Shown: piece after piece, positions 58,610-64,000 of the stretch
Layout of the letters: the number at the start of each line of letters is the position of its first letter
Numbering within the stretch: position 1 is the first letter of the stretch
From: Hymenobacter cellulosivorans
Lineage (GTDB): Bacteria; Bacteroidota; Bacteroidia; Cytophagales; Hymenobacteraceae
DNA: 64,000 nucleotides
Reading direction: 5' to 3'
NCBI RefSeq assembly: GCF_022919135.1
Contig: NZ_CP095049.1
Coordinates: 4,964,501 to 5,028,500, forward strand
The notes under the pieces: generated by a model
Databases searched by the model: none
Seen by the model: the letters and a program-made list of their open reading frames with translations, nothing else
Told to the model about the DNA's origin: nothing
Made by a program: the position numbers and the translations under genes

Positions 58610-59158
58610 GTGGTTACTGACAACTTACTCGGGCTGCTCGAGCGGATCCGCAACGACGACTACCAGGCTTTCGAACTGTTGTTCGAGGCGCAGTGGCGGG
58701 ACCTGTACCGCTACGCCCACAAGGTATTGCGCGACGCCCCCGACGCGGAGGACATCACCCAGGAGCTGTTTTGCGACCTGTGGGCCAACCGCGGCCAGCT
58801 GCAAGTGCACACCAATGCCCCGGGCTACCTGCTGGGAGCCTTGCGCAAGAAAATTCTGACCCGCTTCCGTGACGCCGACATCCGGGCCCGGCACCACCAG
58901 CTGATTGGGAAGGAGCAGGAACCTGGAGCCGAGCTGACGTTCCGGCGCCTGGTCAGCCAGGATACGCTGCGGGCCATTCAGCACCAGGCCCAGGTGCTGC
59001 CGCCCCGGGAGAAAGAGGTGTTTTTGCTGGGCATGGTCGATGATTTTTCGGTTAGGGAAATAGCCGAGCGGTTTGCCACCTCCGAGCAGACCGTGCGCAA
59101 CCAGCTCAACAGCGCCCTGCACAAGCTCTCCCCTTTCCTGACCAAGCTGCTGAGCTAA
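58610..59158 (+). CDS. ECF-type RNA polymerase sigma factor
   Basis: A 182-residue sigma factor starting at GTG 58610 (no in-frame ATG precedes it). Region 2 is YQAFELLFEAQWRDLYRYAH and DAPDAEDITQELFCDLWANR (about residues 19-67); region 4 is LPPREKEVFLLGMVDDFSVR with the helix-turn-helix VREIAERFATSEQTVRNQLN (about 128-167). It is the FecI-like type typical of Bacteroidota, which drives a SusC/SusD nutrient-uptake operon when released by an anti-sigma factor. The FecR and SusC genes follow after the phosphatase gene. Confidence 0.93.
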   Translation: MVTDNLLGLLERIRNDDYQAFELLFEAQWRDLYRYAHKVLRDAPDAEDITQELFCDLWANRGQLQVHTNAPGYLLGALRKKILTRFRDADIRARHHQLIGKEQEPGAELTFRRLVSQDTLRAIQHQAQVLPPREKEVFLLGMVDDFSVREIAERFATSEQTVRNQLNSALHKLSPFLTKLLS

Positions 59159-59371
59159 GCCGGGCCAGTGTTACGTCTTGGTTAAATCAACCAACGGGCA
59201 TAGTTAGAAGGGCCTTCATCCGCAACTATTGCTGCAGATGGCCATTCGGCCGGTTAGCTACCGGCCCAGCTGCTTGTATGCTCGGCCCCGACTGTCATCC
59301 GCAGTCCTGGGCCCAGTCCTCTCTTTCTTGCTTTCGTCCCGGCCTCCCTGTGCGGGGGCTGCTTCCACCGT

Positions 59372-61030
59372 ATGATTCGACCTATCCTGCTTTCCGCGCT
59401 GCTCCTGGGCAGTGCCAGTTCTTCGTTTGCCCAAGGCACCGCAAAACCCAAACTACTGGTCGGCATTATGGTCGACCAGATGCGGGCCGACTACCTGCCG
59501 CGCTTTGCCGACCAGATGGGTAATGACGGCTTTAAACGGCTGTTGCGCGAGGGTTTTCAGTGCCGCAACACCCATTATAACTACGTACCGACGGTAACGG
59601 GCCCCGGCCATTCCTCGGTGTACACCGGCACGACGCCCCGCTACCACGGTGTGGTGGGCAACTCCTGGTACGACCGGCGCCTGCGCCGCGACGTGTACTG
59701 CACCGACGACTCGACGGTGCGGCTGGTAGGCACCCCCAAAGGCATGGGCGTATCGGCCCGCAACCAGGTGAGCACCACGCTGGGCGACGAAATGAAGATG
59801 GTGTCCAACGGCCGCAGCAAGGTGCTGGCCCTCTCACTGAAAGACCGGGCTTCGGCGCTGCCCGCCGGCCACATGGCCGATGGGGCGTTTTGGTTCGACA
59901 TGAACACCGGCGACTTTATTTCGAGCACCTACTATATGCCGGCCCTGCCGAAATGGGTGGCGGATTTCAACGCCCAGAAAAAGGCCGACTATTACCGCCA
60001 GCAAACCTGGACGCCGCTGCGGGGGCCCGAGGCCTACCTCAACAGCGTGGCTGATTCCAATAGCTTCGAGCGGATTTTCAAGGGCAAAACGGCCGCTACT
60101 TTTCCGTATGAGCTAGGCAAGCTGGCGTCCCAGAATCCGCCACCCTACGAGATGGTCAACATCTCGCCATTCGGCAACAACCTGCTCACCGACCTGGCCC
60201 TGGCTGCCCTGGCCAATACCGACCTGGGCCGCGACGACGTGCCTGATTTGCTGGCCATCAGCTACTCCAGCCCCGACCCGGTGGGCCACACCTTCGGACC
60301 ACTTTCCAAGGAAGAAAACGACCTGTACCTGCGCCTGGACCTGGAAATTGCCCGCCTGCTGCAGGCCCTGGACAAAACCGTGGGCAAGGGCAACTACACC
60401 ATTTTCCTCACGGCCGACCACGGCGCCAGCGAGGTGCCCAGGTACCTGGCCCAGCACCAGGCACCCAGCGGAGCCCAAACCCACGCCACGCTCAACAAAG
60501 GCGCCGCCGACTTCCTGACCGAGCAGCTCGGGCCCGGGCAGTGGCTGGAGACCGAGCGCAACAACATGTACTACCTCAACCGGCCGCTCATTGCCAGCCG
60601 CAAGCTGGAGCTGGCTCGGGTGCAAAACCTGCTGGCCGACTACCTGCGCAGCCAGCCCGGCATTGCTCAGGTCAATACCACCGCCCAACTGCTGACCAGC
60701 AGCACTGGGGCTTTCCTGGAAACCAAGCTCCAGAACGGCCTTTACTACCAGCGCTTCGGCGACGTGCGCTTCGAGCTGGAGCCCGGCTGGACCTGGGAAA
60801 TGGGCGTGGGCGCCACCCACGGCTCGGGCTACCTTTACGACAGCCACGTGCCGTTGCTCTGGTTTGGGGCCGGCATTACGCCCGGCATCAGCTACGAGTA
60901 CCACGCCATTACCGACATTGCCCCCACCGCCGCCATGCTGGTCGAAAGCAAATTACCCAGCGCCTGCACCGGTCAGCCCATCGTGGAAGTGCTCAGCACA
61001 GGAGCTAATCCGAAGAAGCGGCGCAAGTAG
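59372..61030 (+). CDS. Exported PafA-like alkaline phosphatase family protein
   Basis: A 552-residue enzyme from the ATG at 59372. A signal peptide (PILLSALLLGSASSSFAQG) is followed by the metal-binding start LLVGIMVDQMRADYLPRF, the nucleophile region PTVTGPGHSSVYTGT with the catalytic Thr, then YSSPDPVGHTFGP and FLTADHGASEVPR with further zinc ligands. This is the PafA type of phosphate-irrepressible alkaline phosphatase or phosphodiesterase in Bacteroidota, active in the periplasm or outside. It sits between the sigma gene and the FecR gene, an unusual position that may place it in the same regulon. Confidence 0.92.
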   Translation: MIRPILLSALLLGSASSSFAQGTAKPKLLVGIMVDQMRADYLPRFADQMGNDGFKRLLREGFQCRNTHYNYVPTVTGPGHSSVYTGTTPRYHGVVGNSWYDRRLRRDVYCTDDSTVRLVGTPKGMGVSARNQVSTTLGDEMKMVSNGRSKVLALSLKDRASALPAGHMADGAFWFDMNTGDFISSTYYMPALPKWVADFNAQKKADYYRQQTWTPLRGPEAYLNSVADSNSFERIFKGKTAATFPYELGKLASQNPPPYEMVNISPFGNNLLTDLALAALANTDLGRDDVPDLLAISYSSPDPVGHTFGPLSKEENDLYLRLDLEIARLLQALDKTVGKGNYTIFLTADHGASEVPRYLAQHQAPSGAQTHATLNKGAADFLTEQLGPGQWLETERNNMYYLNRPLIASRKLELARVQNLLADYLRSQPGIAQVNTTAQLLTSSTGAFLETKLQNGLYYQRFGDVRFELEPGWTWEMGVGATHGSGYLYDSHVPLLWFGAGITPGISYEYHAITDIAPTAAMLVESKLPSACTGQPIVEVLSTGANPKKRRK

Positions 61031-61107
61031 TTCGGCCCGTTCATATTACGCTTTCGTTACATCGGGCCCCGGGGATGGTTACTCCGCCCGGCTTGTGCAA
61101 CTCTGTT

Positions 61108-62067
61108 ATGAAGCCCTCTGATTCCCCGTTCTACCACTTGCCCGCCCGCCTGCAACGCTACCTTCGGAGCCGTCTTACTTCGCAGCGGCAACAGCAGCGG
61201 GAACAATGGCTGGACGACCTGGCAGCTGCTACCCCAGACGATGACGAGCTCATCAACCGGGAGCGGGAGGCTGAGCGGCGGGCCCGGATTCTGGGGGGAA
61301 TACGGGCCCGCACCCAGCCTTCGGCGCGCGTGCTACCGCTGTGGCCGGTGCTGCGGGTAGCCGCCGTACTGGTGCCGTTGCTGCTGGCCGGTGCCCTGCT
61401 CTGGCCCCGGTTGCGGCCGGCCCCATCGATGCTGCGTTACGCTACCGGCGTAGGTCAGCACCGGGAAGTAGTGCTGCCCGACCGCAGCCACGTCTGGCTC
61501 CGGCCCGGCTCGGAGTTGACCTGCGCGGCTACATTTGGCACGGTGCGCACCGTGCAGCTGCGCGGCGAGGCTTTCTTCGACGTGACCAAGGACCCTAAGC
61601 ATCCTTTTGTGGTGCACACGGGAAAGGTAACGGTACAAGTACTGGGCACGTCCTTCCTGGTGAAAGCCTACGCCCCCTTGCCCACCACGATGGTCCTGGT
61701 ACGCACCGGCCGGGTGCAAGTGGCTCACCAACAGCGCATCCTGGGCGTGCTCCGGCCCTACGACCAGCTTCTCTATAATACCCGTACCCAGCAGCTTACC
61801 CGTAGCAAAAACGAATACGCCGACGCCATGCCCACCAGCCGGCTGCTAACCTTCGAGCAGGCCTCTCTGCCCGAAATTCTGCTCTTGCTGGAGAATAACT
61901 ACCCAATTCACGTCGAACTAGGCCGCGACGCCCCCACCGTGGCCCTGACCGGCACCCTGGACCCGAGCCTGTCGGCCGACCAGATAACGGACGTGCTCAA
62001 CGTGCTCCTGCAGCGCCACCATCTGCGCATTACCAAACGCTCGGCCTCGACCTACCAGGTACAGTAA
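61108..62067 (+). CDS. FecR-type anti-sigma/sensor protein
   Basis: A 319-residue inner-membrane protein from the ATG at 61108; an ATG at 61075 in the same frame would add 11 residues. The cytosolic part (about 1-75) is rich in charged residues, one span lies at about 85-105 (VAAVLVPLLLAGALLW), and the periplasmic FecR domain follows (REVVLPDRSHVWLRPGSEL, VQLRGEAFFDVTKDPKHPFV). A C-terminal STN-like region (ILLLLENNYPIHVE) contacts the receptor. It should hold the sigma factor at 58610 inactive until the SusC-type receptor is loaded. Confidence 0.9.
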   Translation: MKPSDSPFYHLPARLQRYLRSRLTSQRQQQREQWLDDLAAATPDDDELINREREAERRARILGGIRARTQPSARVLPLWPVLRVAAVLVPLLLAGALLWPRLRPAPSMLRYATGVGQHREVVLPDRSHVWLRPGSELTCAATFGTVRTVQLRGEAFFDVTKDPKHPFVVHTGKVTVQVLGTSFLVKAYAPLPTTMVLVRTGRVQVAHQQRILGVLRPYDQLLYNTRTQQLTRSKNEYADAMPTSRLLTFEQASLPEILLLLENNYPIHVELGRDAPTVALTGTLDPSLSADQITDVLNVLLQRHHLRITKRSASTYQVQ

Positions 62068-62153
62068 CCCCGCCCTTCGGCTCCCTCCATTCTACCTTTT
62101 TTCAACAGGCTTCCGGCCTGCCGGGCCGCGCCTTGCCCGAACCTTACCACCGT

Positions 62154-64000
62154 ATGATGCACCTTCACTCCGTACACGCCGCCCGCCCCCGCGGCCGCAA
62201 CCTCTTGCTGGCCAGCACTGTGCTGTTGTCGGCCATCAGTATGCCGCACCTCAGCCAGGCCCAGAAAGCCAGCAGCGAAGTAGCCTACTTCGCCGTGCAA
62301 TCCGGGCCGCTGACTACCGCCCTGCAGCGCCTGCAGCGCGAGGCTGGCGTCAACATCGTTTACGAGGCTACCGACCTGAAGCAGGCCAAGGTGGAAGCCA
62401 CCGAGTTTCGCAGCGCCCGGGTCAGCGAGATTCTGCGCCAGCTGCTGCGGGGCCAGGCCCTGAACTTCGAGGAAAAGCAGGGCGTGATTATTCTGCAGCC
62501 CAGCGCACCAACGTCGGCCCCCGCTCCTACGCCCAGCCGCCGGGCCGCCCGGGAAATCAAGGGCAAGGTGACCGATGCCAGCAGCGGTACTTCTTTGCCC
62601 GGCGTGACGGTGCTGGTAAAAGGCACCACCGTGGGCGCGGTAACCAATGCCGAGGGCTTTTTCAACCTGGAAGTGCCCGAAGACGCCTCCACGCTGGTTT
62701 TTTCCTTCGTAGGCTATCTGGCCCAGGAAGTAGCTATTGGCAACCAGGCCAGCATCGACGTGGCCCTGGCCGTGGATACCAAAGTGCTGAATGACGTGGT
62801 GGTAATTGGTTACGGCTCGGCCAAAAAAGGCGAGGTAACCAGCTCGATTACCAACGTGAATCCAAGGGAGTTTAACCGCGGCGTGGTGGCGACTCCCGAC
62901 CAGATTCTGCAGGGCAAGGTAGCCGGCCTGAACATCACCCGCAGCGGCGACCCGAACGCCACGGCCTCGGTGGTGCTGCGTGGGGCCTCGTCTTTGCGCA
63001 CGGGTCAGGCCCAGGAGCCGTTCTACGTAATTGACGGGGTGCCGGCGGCCAGTATCAACCTGGTGGCGCCCGACGATATCGTGAGTATCGACGTGCTCAA
63101 GGACGCCTCGGCTACGGCCATTTACGGGGCCCGGGCCGCCAACGGGGTTATCATTATTACCACCCGCCGGCAGAAGCCCAACGCGGCCGTGAGTTATAGC
63201 GGGTACGTGGGCGTGGAGCAGGTTTCCAATACGATAGACATGCTCAGCGGGGACGAGCTGCGGCGCTATTTGGAGGTGAACGGCAAGAGTCTGAGTCCGG
63301 CCGACAACGACGAAGGCACCAACACCGACTGGCAGAAAGAGGTGATGCGCACCGGCCTCAGCCACAACCACACCATCAGCTACGGCGGGGGCTCGGAGAA
63401 GTCGGCCTTCAACGCCAGCGTCAACTACTTCAAGCGCGAGGGCGTGATGAAGACCTCCGACAGTGAGCGGCTCATCGGCAAAATCAACCTCGACCAGAAA
63501 ACCCTCAAGGACAAGCTCCAGCTGCGCTTTACGCTGACCAACTCCCTGCTCAAGCAGCATTTGATTTCGGACCTGGTGTACCGCAACATGTTCACGCATT
63601 TGCCCACTACCAACATCCAAAACCCCGACGGCACCTATAAGGAAAACCTGACCCGCACCCAGTACTACAACCCGGTGGCCTTGCTGGAGCAAAACAGCGA
63701 GGAGCGCAAAATCAACACCCTGCTGGGCAACGCCAGCGCCCAGCTCAGCATTCTGCCCAACCTGACCAACACGCTCAGCCTCTCGATGCAGAATGAGTCG
63801 GTGAAGGGCGGGGCCTACCAGGGGCGGGAGTCGCCGGTGCCGAACAGCAACAACGTAACCGGCCTGGCGGCCAAGGGCCTGGCCCGGCGCTACAGCGTGG
63901 ACAATACCCGCAAAATCCTGGAGAACTTCCTGACCTACAACCCGCTCAACAACGATACGCACGACCTGAAGGTGCTGGTGGGCTACTCCTGGCAGGAAGA
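62154..64000 (+). CDS. SusC/RagA-family TonB-dependent receptor, 3' end cut by the window edge
   Basis: The first 615 residues of an outer-membrane receptor; the frame is open to the right edge. A signal peptide (about 1-38, ending HLSQAQK) is followed by an STN domain (about 45-115, GPLTTALQRLQREAGVNIVY) for signalling to FecR, a carboxypeptidase-D-like domain (about 140-215, GKVTDASSGTSLPGVTVLVK) and the plug (about 225-340) with LKDASATAIYGARAANG. Barrel strands start near 345. It takes up a large nutrient such as a glycan or peptide with a SusD partner, presumably encoded beyond the edge. Confidence 0.93.
   Translation, partial: MMHLHSVHAARPRGRNLLLASTVLLSAISMPHLSQAQKASSEVAYFAVQSGPLTTALQRLQREAGVNIVYEATDLKQAKVEATEFRSARVSEILRQLLRGQALNFEEKQGVIILQPSAPTSAPAPTPSRRAAREIKGKVTDASSGTSLPGVTVLVKGTTVGAVTNAEGFFNLEVPEDASTLVFSFVGYLAQEVAIGNQASIDVALAVDTKVLNDVVVIGYGSAKKGEVTSSITNVNPREFNRGVVATPDQILQGKVAGLNITRSGDPNATASVVLRGASSLRTGQAQEPFYVIDGVPAASINLVAPDDIVSIDVLKDASATAIYGARAANGVIIITTRRQKPNAAVSYSGYVGVEQVSNTIDMLSGDELRRYLEVNGKSLSPADNDEGTNTDWQKEVMRTGLSHNHTISYGGGSEKSAFNASVNYFKREGVMKTSDSERLIGKINLDQKTLKDKLQLRFTLTNSLLKQHLISDLVYRNMFTHLPTTNIQNPDGTYKENLTRTQYYNPVALLEQNSEERKINTLLGNASAQLSILPNLTNTLSLSMQNESVKGGAYQGRESPVPNSNNVTGLAAKGLARRYSVDNTRKILENFLTYNPLNNDTHDLKVLVGYSWQE

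Noticed and set aside
1..64000. CRISPR array, insertion sequence, prophage or integrase
   Set aside because: No regularly spaced direct repeats, transposase motifs or phage structural genes were seen. The tandem array at 52.6-53.6 kb has variable outer sequences and no spacer-repeat pattern.

Overview
The window looks like a chromosome segment of a high-GC Bacteroidota, most likely Hymenobacter or a close relative. The grounds are type IX secretion (T9SS) sorting domains on several exported proteins, a SusC/RagA TonB-dependent receptor behind an ECF sigma/FecR pair, a CusA-TolC fusion pump, promoter motifs of the TAnnTTTG type, and GC-rich codon use throughout. No ribosomal RNA, ordinary tRNA gene, CRISPR array, transposase or prophage is visible.

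Layout. 1-17.4 kb: secreted and surface proteins. These are a metalloprotease, three SBBP beta-propeller proteins with T9SS tails (one frameshifted), an S74-tailed head-repeat protein and an LA_2272-type repeat protein, mixed with an SDR, an AraC regulator with an apparent frameshift, and a fatty acid hydroxylase family membrane protein. 17.6-26.5 kb: two alpha/beta hydrolases, a TPR sensor histidine kinase facing an NtrC-type regulator, and two overlapping AraC genes. 26.7-36.8 kb: a minus-strand run of eight genes (isochorismatase-type hydrolase, amidohydrolase, DoxX, YoaK, Old Yellow Enzyme, small protein, alginate-export porin, hydrolase) diverging from an MhqD/MhqO/Dps-like plus-strand run. 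Both runs carry the same 20-base upstream element. 36.9-45.2 kb: small housekeeping genes, then a heavy-metal efflux operon. 45.2-52.5 kb: two RtcB RNA ligases enclosing a PfkB kinase, an ArsR/AHSA1/DoxX operon and a truncated oxygenase. 58-64 kb: ECF sigma factor, PafA-like phosphatase, FecR and the start of a SusC-type receptor.

The most unusual region is 52.5-57.6 kb. On the minus strand the order is PcfJ-domain protein, Ro60/Rsr (TROVE plus VWA), a microbial PARG-like protein, then about 1 kb packed with seven small structured RNA units, and then RtcB. Each unit has an outer helix of its own sequence, a bulged U, and a conserved GCCGUAG / UUGUUGC junction of Y RNA type. Five carry a T-arm. 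In the clearest of these the tRNA-like fold is circularly permuted: the T-arm precedes the D-arm, the acceptor stem is closed by a small loop, and the chain ends leave through the anticodon stem. This is the architecture expected of bacterial Y RNAs (YrlA). A seven-member array of different tRNA mimics beside Ro60, a PARG-like enzyme and an RNA ligase is not something I know to have been described.

Working model (inference): Ro60 binds the Y-type stems, the varied tRNA-like heads steer the complex to tRNA-like substrates or tRNA enzymes, RtcB rejoins broken RNA, and the PARG-like protein removes ADP-ribose marks.
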